Assembly (NCBI RefSeq): GCF_003473485.1
Contig: NC_053042.1
Location: 5,789,501 to 5,853,500, forward strand
Origin: Medicago truncatula
Taxonomy: Eukaryota > Streptophyta > Magnoliopsida > Fabales > Fabaceae
Reading direction: 5' to 3'
DNA: 64,000 nucleotides
Shown: piece by piece, positions 1-13,500 of the stretch
Layout of the letters: every line of letters begins with the position of its first letter
Numbering within the stretch: position 1 is the stretch's first letter
Translations under genes and position numbers: made by a program
The notes under the pieces: model-generated
Database searches by the model: none
Seen by the model: the letters and a program-made list of their open reading frames with translations, nothing else
What the model was told of the DNA's origin: nothing

Positions 1-990
1 TGTATTTTCAGTTTTCTCTTCGATTTTGTCATGACATTCAGAGAGTATGGGGAAGAGGGTGTGTGGTGATATTTATTTATCTTCATGCCTCCTACTTGTG
101 TAAAATTAATTTAAATGTATTATTGTCAATATGATGGGTTTTAGTGGTTGGGGTTTATTATTAATAAACATGAATTTTATTCTTGTTTCTAACTTTGTTG
201 TAATATAGTATATTATCGAGCTTGGCTTCTGAATTGAGGAAATGAGTATCATAATAATATTATTCCTCCCTCTTGAGGAACATCTCTCTCGGTCTGCCTG
301 TGATGACATCTTCATTTGATTTGTGCCGGGCTCAACTATCATGAGCATGGTCTGCATGAGTTTCTGAAGTATATATTCCTGGGTTTAAATGTCAAGTATT
401 TGAAACTTGGAATGGAAGCATCTGGATCCTCCTGAAAATTAGTAGTACTAATAGTTTATCAAGATAGTCTTATTGATGGTGCAGTTATGTACTTTCAGTT
501 GTTCCAATCTAAATCTTGTGTTTGGAACTTTGGTCTATAAGCTATCCACGGGCTTCTCACTAAGAGGGATTCTATGTTTGGTTTGACATCCAACCATTGT
601 TTTTTCGCATTTAAAAGCACTTCCACCGTGAAAAAACAGAAGCCAGAAATAGTTGCTTCAAGCTGGACGTGCGTTTGTTGCAAGCTCATTGCTAAAGTAA
701 ACAACACTACAACATTAGTGTTTGGATTGTTCCTTCTTTGCATTCACCGTGCGCATTACCATTGTGACCAAAATGCGTTTGGATTGTCTAACTTTGAGAA
801 AGAAAAAAAAAAAAAAAAGACAAGTTCTTACAATGCGACCCAATCCAATCTCTAACAAAGAAATCTAAATTGATCTAGGACATTACAAAATAATTCTTTG
901 ATGTAATGACTTGAAATTAGTTGAAGGACTAATTTGTCCATTGTATGAAAGATGAGTGTTAGCTATGTTCTAGTTCTACTGTTCCTCATC
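1..990. other. left-edge stretch, no gene recognised
   Basis: A + strand frame is open from base 1 to a TGA at 67-69 and reads ...TFREYGEEGVW at its end, so it could be the last few codons of a gene lying to the left, with AT-rich 3' UTR-like sequence behind it. This is only a possibility. The longer frames around 495-855 have no recognisable domain or splice structure, and one of them ends in a homopolymer run. I see no RNA gene here. Confidence 0.2.
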
Positions 991-1718
991 CAGTGGCGGA
1001 GCCACTTGGGGACTGGGGATGGCCATAGCCTACCCATTATTTATGAGAAATTACAATTATACCCTCGATGTTATTTAGGTGTGAGTTTTGTTGTATGACA
1101 ATGACTTTTGAGAGGAGGATGTAATCAATAATCCTAAATAGTAGATGTAGAAAAGATGGAAAATGTAAGCTTATTTGATTCAAAAAATTGTAATCATATC
1201 TTCAACTTCTAGCATGCCAAGATGTGCTAATCTTACTGCTTCCTCTATTTTTGATTGTGTCTGGTTTTTCTATAACTATAAGCATGCTCTAGCAACCTGT
1301 CATGAAAAGTAGCAACATTCATGGCATTTTTCATTAGAAAAGATCTATCGAACCTGGCTTATCTTTTGAATTCAGCTATCATCGTCTTCTGTTATTGAAA
1401 ATCAAGTGAAATATAAATTGGTCCATTTTGAAATCATGTATGCTATTTCAATGAAATTGAAACTGGCTTTTGTTATGAAATTTGAATGTTATTAGAATTA
1501 ATGTGACATTGAATGTATTGTAATTTGATTTTTACCTTTCCTTTTATTTGATTTTGAAAGTGTTTGAAAAGTTAAGATGAAAAGTCGAAAGGCCGATGGC
1601 ATTGAAAGAAATGAGCATCAACGTTTTAAGGTTAATAGAGTTAACCCGGATGACATTGTTAATAGAGTTACTTTTTGATAGCGGCCACCCCAAAATTTTT
1701 GGTCTGGCTCCGCCACTG
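991..1718. mobile_element. hAT (Tip100-like) non-autonomous element
   Basis: The stretch begins CAGTGGCGGAGCCA and ends in the inverted match TGGCTCCGCCACTG. These terminal inverted repeats resemble those of hAT elements of the Tip100 type (CAGGGGCGGAG). The inside is AT-rich with no transposase frame, so it is a deleted, non-autonomous copy. The 8-bp flanks (TCCTCATC and ATTTTCTT) do not match, so the target duplication has decayed or the exact ends are slightly different. Confidence 0.6.
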
Positions 1719-1839
1719 ATTTTCTTAATATATATATATATTTTTTCGTTCTAACGAAGTAATTATAAACATCATTTAAAACACACGTAATCGTAAGACC
1801 TCAAATTTAAACTCAAATAAAGGTATTCAATTTAAAATA

Positions 1840-2969
1840 GGCTTAAATATGTATTTCGTCCTTGCAATTAGGGGTCGTTTAAAAATTGGTCATGTAATCG
1901 CTAATCCTTGCAAATTAGTCTTGCATTGTTTAATCATTTAAAATTTTGTCCCTGCACCCGTTTAATTACTGTCACGTCATCAAATTAACAAAATGGCATG
2001 GGAATGGACAAAAATACCCTCAAATTCATCTTCTCTTCTCCTCCTCTTCTCTTCTCTTCCTCCGCGACATTCATTTTTATGTAGATCCTTCCATCACCAA
2101 TACACCTATGGAGGTGAAATCTGGAATCAAATCTCCAACAACCTCCGTCAACGAAGACGAAAAATCAACCAGAAACGGCGAGGGCGAGTCCTCCGTCAAC
2201 GAGAACAATAACGAAAGTGGGGACAAGTGAATTCGGAGACAATCGGAATCAGCAGTTGCAAGCAATTGGAATCGAATGGAACCGCAACTTTAAAACGCAG
2301 CAATAGGTAGAAAACAAAAAGGCAATCACAATTGAATTGGAACAACAATATGAACACGGCAGTAGCAAGGAATGAATTTGAACACCAATTCAAAGCAGCA
2401 GTAGTAATACCACACATAATAGCAATTCACGCTTTGAATAATAAATAGGTGCAGCAAGGAATGAAAATTATTAGAAGATAGTGAGTTTAGGCATGTGTTG
2501 TTTCAATGGAAGATTGTTGTTTGCATGGTGTTCTTGTTGATTGATAGCATTAATTTGCTGGAAAACACGTTAGATAGGTGAACTTGGAGAAATAATCATG
2601 ATTGTGAATTCTCCAAAAGACTTACCGGTTGCTGAAGTCCGAGTCCAACATCCCTTTGAATTATTTCATGTTGAATAAAATTGTTCTATTGAGAAGAAGA
2701 ATCCGAAGAATGTTGATGAAGAATTGGAATTGGTGAAAGTGAATTATAGTGAAGGTGTAGAGATGAAGATCTAAGATGAAGATGATGAGGGCATTTTTGT
2801 CTATTCTCATGCCATTTTGTTAATTTGATGACGTGACAGTAATTAACTGGGCTCAGGGACGAAATTTTAAATGATTAATGATTGTAAGGCTAGTTTGCAA
2901 GGATTAGCGAATACATGAACCAATTTTTAAACGATTCCTAATTGCAGGGATGAAATACATATTTAAGCC
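1840..2969. mobile_element. Mutator-type long-TIR element with 9-bp target duplication
   Basis: The ends are inverted repeats of roughly 170 bp opening GGCTTAAATATGTATTTC. The left flank TTTAAAATA (1831-1839) is repeated exactly at 2970-2978. A 9-bp target duplication with long inverted ends is the signature of Mutator-like elements. No transposase is present. The middle is richer in G+C than the ends and resembles a plant gene leader plus a short coding stretch (see 2108-2230), so it may be a Pack-MULE. Confidence 0.85.
2108..2230 (+). pseudogene. gene-like cargo inside the Mutator-type element
   Basis: A CT-rich leader (about 2027-2075) precedes an ATG at 2108 and a 40-codon frame rich in Ser, Asn, Glu and Lys (MEVKSGIKSP..., ending ESGDK). 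Its codon use and composition look like the first exon of a plant gene, unlike the AT-rich ends of the element around it. No domain is recognisable. I infer a captured gene fragment; it could equally be chance. Confidence 0.3.
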
Positions 2970-2978
2970 TTTAAAATA

Positions 2979-5900
2979 TCGACATGATCACTTAAATTAT
3001 ACTAAAAAAACTGCATTTTCTTAATTTTGTTGGTATCAAAACTTAGCTGGTGAATGTCTCTATGCAAGTAGAACAGCCTTTGTATTATGTTTCTCTTTTT
3101 AATTGAATGAGGTTGTTTATTGAAAAAAAAAAAATACAATGCATTTTGTCGATTTCAAAATTTTCTAAAATGCATAGGATTATTCATCACATTGTTTTTT
3201 ATCTTTTAAGAGGCATAATTAATTCTTGATTCAGCTAAGGGTTATCATACAAATCAAGTATTCATGAATACTACAATTATGTAAAAATATGCAGAGAACA
3301 AAAGTTGCTCAACTAAATTGTGTAAAAATTATAATAGCATTAGCAAATTGAAACACGTAAATTAAAATATTATCAATTGTCATAATATACATAAGGTGCC
3401 AGAAATGTCAAAATCATGGAAAACTTTCGATATTCGGTTAGAGCCTAGAGGATTAATGTTCCAACAAATTAATGGTTCCGTTTTTATTCAAAGAGGCCAT
3501 CACCTTGTGACTTGTGAATCCAACAAATTGGATAGATAACAAAGTTGATTTCATAGGCAAATTAAATAAATAAAATAATAGAAAAAACTACCTAGTGGAG
3601 ATAGATGGAAAGCAAAGTAACCCCGTTTAGAAGAATTAGAGAAGAAAGAAAGCACAAAGATGACCAAATTCACAAAGAGAATAAAATAAGATACTCATGA
3701 TTCGAGCAATGGTACACACCACCGTTTAAATATCAGAATCCATTAGTTGATGCGGTTGAACTCTCTTTTCAAGAAAAAACAAAAACACTAAAGAAAGTTA
3801 TTAAATTTTGGAAGGATGCGACTAAAACTATTAAGAGAAAATATATATTAGTAATTGACATTCAAAATGAGAAAGAAGAGGTCTTCAATTTCTTTATTAA
3901 ATTAAGTAAGAAGGGATTTTGTTTTTTTAATCTCAATACTTGATTACTATTTCTATTTTTAGTAAAGCAATCCACTCGAGTGTAAATTCAAATCCCGCTA
4001 GCCCACCGTTTTGAATAGCAGACACATGATGTGATGGATCGTAAGTTATGAAGACATACTAGATATGATAATGATAAGTTGATATGAGAAAATTTCAAAA
4101 TTTAAAATACGGTCGGGATATGTTTTAAACTACGGATTAAAACTAAAAATATAAACAATAAATTAAAACTCAAAAATAAAAAGTTGACGCAAACCTAGAT
4201 CGAACATACATGTGGCAACAATTAGACACAACAATGAAATTGCATTCACATGATAATCAACAAAAACAGTGTTCTCAAAACAACAAAAAGGGACAAAACA
4301 TGAAGTGGACAACAACAGTGAACATTATTACTTATTAAGTTACATATATCCCAAAAATAATAGAAAATCACGCATCTCGCACGCATCGGTTTTCCACCGA
4401 CGTATCTCTTGTGTATCCCCGTTGTATTTGAAAAGTATTGGGCAGTTGTTTTGTTTTAAATAAGTTTTAATTGTCGGATACTTTTCTGGCGCGTATAGAG
4501 GCGTATCTGGCAGATATCGGTGCATGATACATATCGAATATCAGTACGTCATCCGTTTTGAAGTATATTGACTTCACAGATCGCAAGGAAAACAGATTAT
4601 CATCACATTGAATTTGAAGATATTAGATACTCCATCTATCTGTTGTAAAACATCAATTTTTCTCCTACTCACACTTGACATGCCAACATGGTAGATCATA
4701 AAAAGAATGAAGAAACAAACAAATATTATAAATATATTTTCAAGTGTTCTTTGACTATGGAGTTCTGATCCAAAATTAAGTGATTAACTATTCAATTAAA
4801 AACAAATAATACGAGTTAAGATGATATTAATAATAATCATTGATTATACTTTACTTATGGTATGGTTGAATGTTGGATTACCAATATCCTCTTCTTTTCA
4901 AAACCAGGGATTAAGATAGAAAATATAGTCCACATATAATTTAGATAATAACTAAAAAAAGGAAAAACAAGAATATTAAATTATAGAGATTGTGGTGTGG
5001 TGGTGGAACTGGGCTTGCAAAGGTGGTACCAAGCAAGGGGCTTAAAGGTCCATGACTTCACACCTCTTTAAAGCAAAGTAAAATTGATAGATAAATTGGT
5101 TGTAATCTCAAATGTCCAAAAGCAATATTGTGCATGCATCATCACAACCCACAACAGGCAAGCTGCAGGTATACATTAACACTTTGGCTAAATTTCACCT
5201 AAAACGGTACGAACTTAAAATTTGGGGACCCTAGGATGCTTCACATTTGGTCATTTTATTTATTTATTCACTATTCAAGCCACATAATTTCTTCACCCTG
5301 CCAAATTGGGGGATATATCATTATCATATATGAGACAAAGACATAAACAAAAGAAAAAGTCCATAAATAGTTAGTCAAATTTCACACAGTCTAGCATCAA
5401 GATTTTGGACACATCATATTGAGAAAGAGGTAAATTTGCATGTCATGTAGCTGTGGACCCAAAGATTTATTATTATAATAACTAAAGCCACGTGCACTAT
5501 ATTAACTTCTATTTTTTTTTACTACAAATCAAATTGATTACTATATATCATTATGAATATATTTGAAAGTTTATTTGAATTCTAAAACCAAAAAGGAAAA
5601 AGAAAGAAGATAGGAGAGGGGCATGTGAATAAATAAATGTGAAGTGGATGGTAAAAGAGAATGGGAGAAGTGGGTGCTTGACGTGAAGGCAATGGAAACA
5701 CAACAATATTAGAGAAGTGGGGATGGTTCTTGTTTTGGCGTGAGAGTTTTACGTTACTTTTTCATAAATATGTAGTAACTTTTATTTTTCAATAATAAAA
5801 ATATAACTTGTGACATTGCATAATACTAACTTTTTGTTTGATGAAACATTGTATAATAACTTGTGGAATTGTATAATAATCATACAAGTTTAGTCAAAAA

Positions 5901-7115
5901 AATAATAATCATACAAGTTATTATATTTAAAATAAAATATATTTGAATTCAATTTCTTCAACAAAAATAAAATTACTAACTTATTCAAAACAAAAGTTTA
6001 TTTTTCACTAACTTCCACGTATATCTTTTTGACTAAGTTTTAAGATTTTAATTTTTTTGAGAATTATTTTTATGAGCAATAAATTTTTCGAGATATTAAG
6101 ACTCATTTAAGACGTTTGACATTTTAGAAAAAATATTCACATTGGTCTAATATAAAATATTCAAAACATTAACTTTTTTGAATGATTTTGACCAAATATT
6201 TAAAGTATTGTTTATCTACGTCATATCATATTATATCTGTATTTATTTTTTTTGAAAATATCGGTCAAAATATATAAACACTCAATGCTACCATAAAATC
6301 TGCCTTGAATGATATACTAGGCCAGTTTTTTTTTTTTTTTTTTTTTTTACAGAATACTAGGCTACATTTTTTCTTTTTGACTTGAATACTAGGTCAGTTT
6401 TATTCAAAAAAATCTGGGGAAGTGGGGACTGTGTTGGCAAACACTGGTCATTTATTAGCATTATGTTACTTTTGTTTGTTTAGAGACACAAAGGCAGAGA
6501 AAGATGCATTTTTAATTTTTGTTTTAAAATTTGATAAACCAAAGGACCCATGCAATACAACAAACATTACCTATTTGGTAAGCTGCCAAACAAGGGTAGC
6601 ACAGCAGGCACCCTTTCAGCCTCTATTCACATTATCATTTACAAGTAAATAATTAATTATTTACCAATTAACATTACTAATAAACTTTTATTTATTCTTT
6701 GAATACCATTCTATTAACCTAGACAAAATTATCAGCAAGAGAATTCATGAATCTATGTGACTCAAATACAAGCAAATGACACCTAATATATGAACATTTG
6801 ATGTTGTTATTCTAAAAACATTCTTAAACTATTTTTTAATATTGTGACGGATTAGAAGAAAGTTTTTTTTTTGGAGAGGAGATTAAGAGAAAGTTAGTAA
6901 ACATATTTCTTTATTTTTTCGTGAAATCTAAAAAATTAAATACACTTAATTAACCTCCTTAATAAGTGTAAAAATTAATATTTTTGCTAATAAGTGATTC
7001 TAGAAGGAGTATTATAAATATATATTTTTTCAAAGAAAGGGTATTATAATTTAACTTATATACAGAATTGCCCTAAAAAAATATATACCATTAGTTAATC
7101 ATAAACGTTGGATCA
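2979..7115. other. intergenic, AT-rich, no gene seen
   Basis: No frame has a recognisable domain or gene-like exon. There are poly-A/T runs, for example near 6327-6348. A block at about 4360-4560 has a different composition (many CGCATC / GTATC words) and looks like part of a dispersed repeat, but I could not define its ends. Confidence 0.4.
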
Positions 7116-7124
7116 TTAAAAATA

Positions 7125-7651
7125 AGCAAAATACCTCTTTTGGTTATTTACGTTTGACAAAAATATCATATTAGTCCTTTAAGTTTTTAAAATTTTAAGG
7201 TCAAATATCTCCCTGGATCCTTTAAGTTTCACGTTTGTTTCAGATATGTCCTTTAAGTTTCTAAGGTTTCAGATAGGTCCTTTAAGTTTCGAGTTTGTTT
7301 CGAGTTTGATAGAAATGATCTATCTGAAACAAACTCGAAACTTAAAGAACCTATCTGAAACCTTAGAAACTTAAAAGATCTATCTGAAACAAACGTGAAA
7401 CTTAAAAGATCCGGGGAGATATTTGGCTAAATTTTAAATAGGACATTTAAATTTTTAATTTAATACACCATTACCTTTTTAAGAATTTATTTGAAACTTA
7501 AAAAACTTCAAACAGGTACATCAAATTAACAACTTAAAATGACCTATTTAAAACTTAAAAAAACTTAAAGGACATATTTAAAACTCAAAAAACTTAGAAG
7601 ACTAACCCAATATTTTTGTCAAACTAAAATGACCAAAAGAGGTATTTAGCC
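7125..7651. mobile_element. foldback Mutator-type element with 9-bp target duplication
   Basis: The flank TTAAAAATA occurs exactly at 7116-7124 and 7652-7660. The ends are inverted repeats (AATACCTCTTTTGG... pairing with ...CCAAAAGAGGTATT). Inside, 7200-7303 and about 7319-7425 form a second, nearly continuous inverted repeat of about 100 bp with a short loop, built from repeats of the phrase CTTTAAGTTTC. The whole element can fold into one long hairpin. It has no coding capacity. Confidence 0.8.
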
Positions 7652-7660
7652 TTAAAAATA

Positions 7661-8340
7661 TTTAACTTCATTAGTAACAATTTAAAAAATAACACATATA
7701 ATTGATTGTGATTTATTAACATGGTAAACCATTTTATGCTGACAACACTAAATTAAAATTAAATTTATTATATTATTTTTATTTTTTCATATATCCTTTT
7801 TACGGAATGGAATCATATTCGAGACGTGTCAGATACTTATTATGAATATCTCATATCTCTCATAATGAAATTCAAACCTTGATACATAACGTTTTTTTTT
7901 TTACGTTAGAGAGACGATCACAATAATAAAAAATTTATTCAACAAAAATAAAACATGATAAAGAACGTTGACACATAATCTTATGCGAGTCTAATCTTTT
8001 GCTATAGAGATAAACTCATTTAGTAATTCATTATATTCATTATTATTGTTTGACTAATATTATATTTTAATTTTAATTACCATGTTCTTAAAGGAAGACA
8101 ATCATCATAATCTAAAATACGTTGAACAAAAATAAATCATGATAAAGAACTTTGACACGTAATGTTATGAGAGTCTAATTCTTTACGATAAAGATAAACT
8201 CATTTGATAATATATTTTTTTGGTTGCCTTGGTAATTCATTATATTATTATTATTTTTGACTGATATATTTTAATTTTACTTAGTGTAAAATGTAAATAT
8301 ATATGATTCACATTATGGTTGGGATGGAAGAAGCTGCTTA
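7661..8340. other. intergenic upstream of the RING-H2 gene
   Basis: AT-rich sequence with two diverged direct copies of a phrase around AAAATAAAXCATGATAAAGAAC (about 7944 and 8130). No gene is seen. The promoter of the gene starting near 8.4 kb must lie in its right part, but I see no convincing TATA box. Confidence 0.35.
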
Positions 8341-9218
8341 TGTTGTGTCTCCACCTCCAAAACCAAAGCAATGACTTTTGCACTCTCTCTCTCTCTCTAA
8401 TCTCTCTCATCACAATTGGGTTGTTTTTGTAAATTGAAGATTACTACCCTCTTTAATCTCTCCTCACATTTTTCATTTTTTCCTATCTCATTTTTTTCAT
8501 TTCATTCTTTTCTTCTTCTTCCTCCGCAACAACAACACCACCACCCTCTCTTTTTTTTTTTTCCATTTTCCCTTTCATCTCTCACTATTTTTTCCTTCCT
8601 CAGGTGTGGAAATAGGACAGAAAGACAATAAAAAAACATCATGGGTTTTGGTTCTTTCCTTGTTTTTTCAGTTACTCTTCCATTGATTTTCTCATAGATC
8701 TACCTTCTTCCATTTTCATCTGGTAAGCTTCTTTCACTTTTTCATCCTTTGATCACTCTATGTTTTGCTTAGATTCAAAAGCTATTAAAGTTTGAATTTT
8801 TATGGGTTTTTTTATTTTAATTTTAAAATTTTACGATTCTGGTTTTGTTTGGAAGAACATTTTCAGCTTTTTTTTTCACAAAAATTTTATGGATTTTGTC
8901 TTTGTACAATTATTTTAACCTTATGATTGATAAAGTCTAGTTTTTTCCTTGTGGGTCTAGAATTGTTTAATCCATGATGGTTTTGGATTGGTTTATACCC
9001 AATTTGGTGATGCTATAGTTATTCTGATTTTTGGCAAAAATCTATGTTTTTTTCTTCTCTTCTTCTTTGTTTTGTTGATTACTGTAAAAAGGAGTTGACT
9101 TTATCTTTTATCTTTTACGGGTATTTTTTTATCTTTATGGTTTGTGTTGAAATTATTTTTGATGATGATGAATTGACAATGCTGCATTAGTGGTTTTTGT
9201 ACTGCAGGGTTATATAGG

Positions 9219-10125
9219 ATTGACTGGTAATGGTGATTTTGATGTTTGGAAATGCTTTCATGTTCATTTTCATCATGAACTTTGTGCTTATGATGAAGCT
9301 TAACTACATTGATTATTTTGATTGATGATTTTATTATGTTGAAGTATGTTGATTTTGGGCCTGTTTGGATAAATATCTTATTTGTGGCTTATAGCACAAG
9401 CACCTATCATGATAAGCGCTTATGTATAAGTTTACATAAGCTATTTTTATAAGCTATATTAGAGAACTTATGAAAATCAGCTGAAAAAATACTTATGAAA
9501 TTGTCATAAGTTGTTTTCATAAGTTCTCCCAAACAGTTCAACAAAACTTATGCAAGTAGTTAAGCTCAAATAAGCCAATCCAAAGAGGTCATTTGTTATC
9601 TTGTGTCATAACGTTGAAGTAGAATTTGTGCTGTCAACACAAGCTACTTTGTTCTTGATTACTTGTGTTGATATATAACAATTTGTTATGAGGCTTGACT
9701 GATAATGGTGATTGTGATGTTTGTAAATGTTTTCATATCAATCATGAACTTTGTGCTTATGATGATGAAGCTTAACTACATTGACTTTTTTTACGGATAT
9801 GATTTTGTTGAGTCGAAGTATGTTTATTTTGTTATCTTGTGTTATTATGTTGAAGTAGAATATGTTCTGTCAACACAAGCTACTTTGTTTATGATTACTT
9901 TTGTTGATATACAACAATTTTTAACGAGGCTTGATTGATAATGGTGATTGTAATGTTTGGAAATGCTTTCATGTTCTCCATCACGAGCTTTGTGCTTATG
10001 ATGAAGCTTAGCTACATTGATTATCTTGTTGGATGTGATTGTATTGAGTTGAAGTATGTTGATTTTGTTATCTTGTGTGATGATGTAGAAGTAGAATTTG
10101 TGCTTGTTGACATACCAACAATTTT
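9219..10125 (+). repeat. tandem triplication, about 238-bp unit
   Basis: Three direct copies start near 9219, 9692 and 9931. Each contains TAATGGTGATTXTXATGTTTG, CTTTGTGCTTATGATGAAG and then GAAGTATGTTXATTTTG followed by TTATCTTGTGT. The second copy is about 238 bp long, the third is shorter, and the first is stretched by a MITE inserted at 9360-9588. The frames of 76-77 codons here follow the repeat and are not genes. Confidence 0.8.
9360..9588. mobile_element. MITE of a dispersed legume family, copy 1
   Basis: The element starts GGCCTGTTTGGATAAA and ends with the near-inverse ATCCAAAGAGGTC. It is full of CTTATAAGC-type words. The same family recurs at 24612-24897. The neighbouring repeat copies at 9692 and 9931 lack it and show the empty site (ATTTTG|TTATC), which defines the insertion and suggests a short TTTG-like target duplication. 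Confidence 0.65.
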
Positions 10126-10547
10126 TTCTGTCCTAGATAAAGGTGATTGCATTTTAAACAGTTGATCATTCTGCCTATAGGTTGCTTAGGCTTTATCATT
10201 GTTGTTTCAACTTTCATTAGTTTTAGTATTACCAAAATATGTCTTGAGATTGATAAAAGGATTGTATGTTGTTATCACATAATGGATTTTAGCTACTTTT
10301 GATTGTTGCCTTCATAACTCATATTGAAATGATTATTATGAACCTGGTTTCCCCGATGATCACTATTTATTATGACATAGAGCATTTTAGTGATAGTGAA
10401 TTCTTTAAGCTGTGTCCACATTCAATGCTTGCTGATCACTGTTGTGTTTTTTGTTGGACAGGTCAACTAAACTTTGTGCATTGTTTCATTGAGGAAATTG
10501 TTTCGGATATAAAACTGTATTGAGTTGGGAAACATATACATTTCTCA

Positions 10548-13500
10548 ATGCAAGGGCAGAGAGGCACAATTGGTTCCTCATCTGAAACCTTCGAGTTTGA
10601 TTGTGGATCTACATCAAGTACTGCTGCTGTTGATCAGCACATTTTTTGGAATAATATGCACACTCCTGCCGAAAATCGGATACCCGAGTTTATGCTTTCC
10701 CCAAGTGAGATGAACCCGCCTCACGGGAATTCTCTAAACCATGAATGGCAGAACTTGAGCGGATGGAGCTTAGGAGAACCAAGTTCCAGTAATACACAGA
10801 ACGAAGTTAACAACAATGAGCTGAAAAGGGAGTTAGGGTTATCACCTCCGATAAATGGTGGTGCTATAGCTGGTCCAAGACTAGAAGAAAGGCACTTTGA
10901 ACCAACTAGTGCATTTTCATTGGATAACGTCAATACAGGTCCTATGTATATGTGCAGCCCCAATTCTCATTTGGTACCACAAAATCTCAATTTAAATGCC
11001 AGTTTAACAGATAATGGCATCGATAATAGCTATCATGTGGAAGTTGAACATCCCAACATGCACAAATCCAGTGGTCCTCTAAATGAGCATATTCCACCTC
11101 CGATTACTTCTGGTTCTTTTTTGCTTCCTTCTGGTGGAAGTAACAGCATTTATCTCGGGGATACCGATGGTCGGCCAGGTTGTTCTCTAGACACCCGCCG
11201 TGTATCTTGTAAACGAAAGGCAGTTGAAGGAAATGGTGGACAATCTTCAGACGGTGGAAGTTCTAGCTATAGCCAGCATACAGTTGGCAGTGCTTGGAAT
11301 ACTCTTCCTACTCAGGATTATGCAGGGAGCAATTTTAACCAATCTGCACCGGCAGAACAGGTGAATGCAAGACTTGGCCTGAGTGTCGGGGACGGATCTT
11401 CTGAAACCATACCTGGGTCAACTGTTGCAGGAAGCTCGGAAAGCTTCCACAGAAATTTTCGTTTGAGGATAAATCCTTCAAGCCAACAAATTTCTCTTCC
11501 TCCAGCCACATTCTCACATGGGAGTGTGATCAGAAACTCTAGTGTTCCTTCATCTGCTCCAATGTTGCAAAGGTACCACCCTATCAATAATCCTCTGGAC
11601 TTGAGGTCAGTACAACCAGTAAATGTGATGCATCCTCAAAGCGAACCTCTTCTGGTTCATGTTCCTGCGTTACCGAGGAGTGCGCAATCCATCAGGTGGA
11701 GTGGTGGTTCTAGCTCAACAAACAACCATTCGTCAAATTCAGTTTTAGGCTTAGATAGGGATACTCAACCACATGAGGAAGCAGGCTCAAGAGCTATGGC
11801 TAGAAACATTTTAGATCACCCAGTGTTTGTACCTGCAAATGTAAGAAATGCGGCTCGAAATCCAGCTAGGTCTTCGAGCAGTGCAAACTTAAGTATTCCA
11901 GGAAATGTTGCTTCGTCATCAAGAACTGCACCAAATCCTCCAGCTTTGAATCCATCATCTGTCTCGGCGTGGGTTTCTCGTCCTAATCCTCAGCAGTATC
12001 CTCGCAGGTTATCTGAATATGTCCGTCGGTCCTTGTTTTCTCCCGGTTCTGAAGGTGGAAGTTCAAGCAATAACTATCCTTCCTTGCGTGGTCCTTCCAC
12101 TTCGTCAGAATCAAGAAATCTGCCATCTGGGACCAACCCTGGATCATCTCCATGGATGGAGAGGTCAGCTGATAGTGAATTTGGAATTCCCTATTCCTTA
12201 CGATCGTTGGCTGCTGCTGGTGAAGGAAGTAGTAGACTTGTATCCGAGGTCTGTATTTAATCTCTTATCTCTTTCATTTCAATACTATTGTAGTGGTAAT
12301 TAGTAAATGTTCAGAAAATATTGTTTTTTTTTTAATCTTATATGTTGATAATTTAACTTGTATTTTTTGTTTGAGCCAATAATCTTTTGCTTCCTTCTCA
12401 AGATATTTTCCGTTTCGTTGATATAACTGTATTTTTATGAGTAATAACTAACTGTTCTCTTGGAGTTGACATTCTTTATATTTTGTGCAGCTCCGCAATG
12501 TGTTGGGCATCATGCGTAGGGGTGGGAACCTGCGGTTTGAGGTTAGTTTTATTTCAAATTAACGGTGTATGTTGACCAATGCACTGATCACTAGTTAAGC
12601 TTTCTTGAAAGTCAGTGTCTTAAAATTGGTTCAGTTCTAATTCAGTTATAAAACAAACAATACGTTTACATGACCTGTTTAGCTGTAATTGATGAATTGT
12701 TAAGTGCCCTCCTATGACTTATATATTTGTAATTCTGCTCAATCTTGCACTTATTTATTTAGAGACTATTCCTAAATAGAGCTTATAAAACCTTAGAGGT
12801 CATCACACCTTTACTAGTGACCAATGCACTGATCACTAGTAAAGCTTTCTTTGGTTCAGTTCTAATTCAGTTATAAAACAAAATATGTTTACATGATCTG
12901 TTTAGCTGTAATTGATGAATTGTTAAGTGCCCCTCCTATGACATATATTTGTAATTCTGCTCAAACTTGCACTTATAATCTCAAACTTGCACTTATATAT
13001 TTAGAGACTATTCCTAAATAGAGCTTATAAAACTTTAGAAGTCATCACCTTACGAGTTGGTTTTGTAGGGTTGAATTAGGGCTTACTCAATTTCTAAGAT
13101 GGTGTCAAAGTTTATCCTAGAGTCGTTAATTGGCTACCGTATAGAAAAGTCCAGAAGTGTTGGGTGCGAGGGAGCATTGAGAAAAACATTCAAGTCCTAT
13201 ATTGACTAGAGATAATGCCTATATAGAGCTTACAATTTTACAGATCTGAGGCACTCGTCACCTTAGCAGTCATTTTTTCTATTTTGTTCTCATCGTTGTC
13301 TCTTTCCTTTTATCTTCTGTTGAAGTTTTGTTCTGTTCTCATCTAACCTGTTGATCAAATGTTACCAAAGACTATTGTTGAGAGTTCCACATTGGATGAG
13401 ATATTGTTTGAAAATGTATTAATGAGTGGGAGACATCTGTCACAAACCGGTTTTGTAGGGTTAAGTTTAACCCAAGTTTAAGATGGTATCATAACTTATC

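Larger units (their letters stand above)
8390..10547 (+). other. 5' UTR exon and leader intron of the RING-H2 gene
   Basis: A CT-rich stretch (8381-8600) typical of plant leaders runs to a good donor (TG|GTAAGC, exon end 8722). A matching acceptor (GGACAG|GTC) opens the coding exon at 10462, 86 bases before the ATG. The leader intron 8723-10461 is 1.7 kb long and carries a tandem triplication and a MITE, listed separately. Transcript ends are inferred, not seen. Confidence 0.55.

Noticed and set aside
574..855. 93-codon + strand frame
   Set aside because: No domain, no exon structure; its C-terminal Lys run comes from a poly-A stretch.
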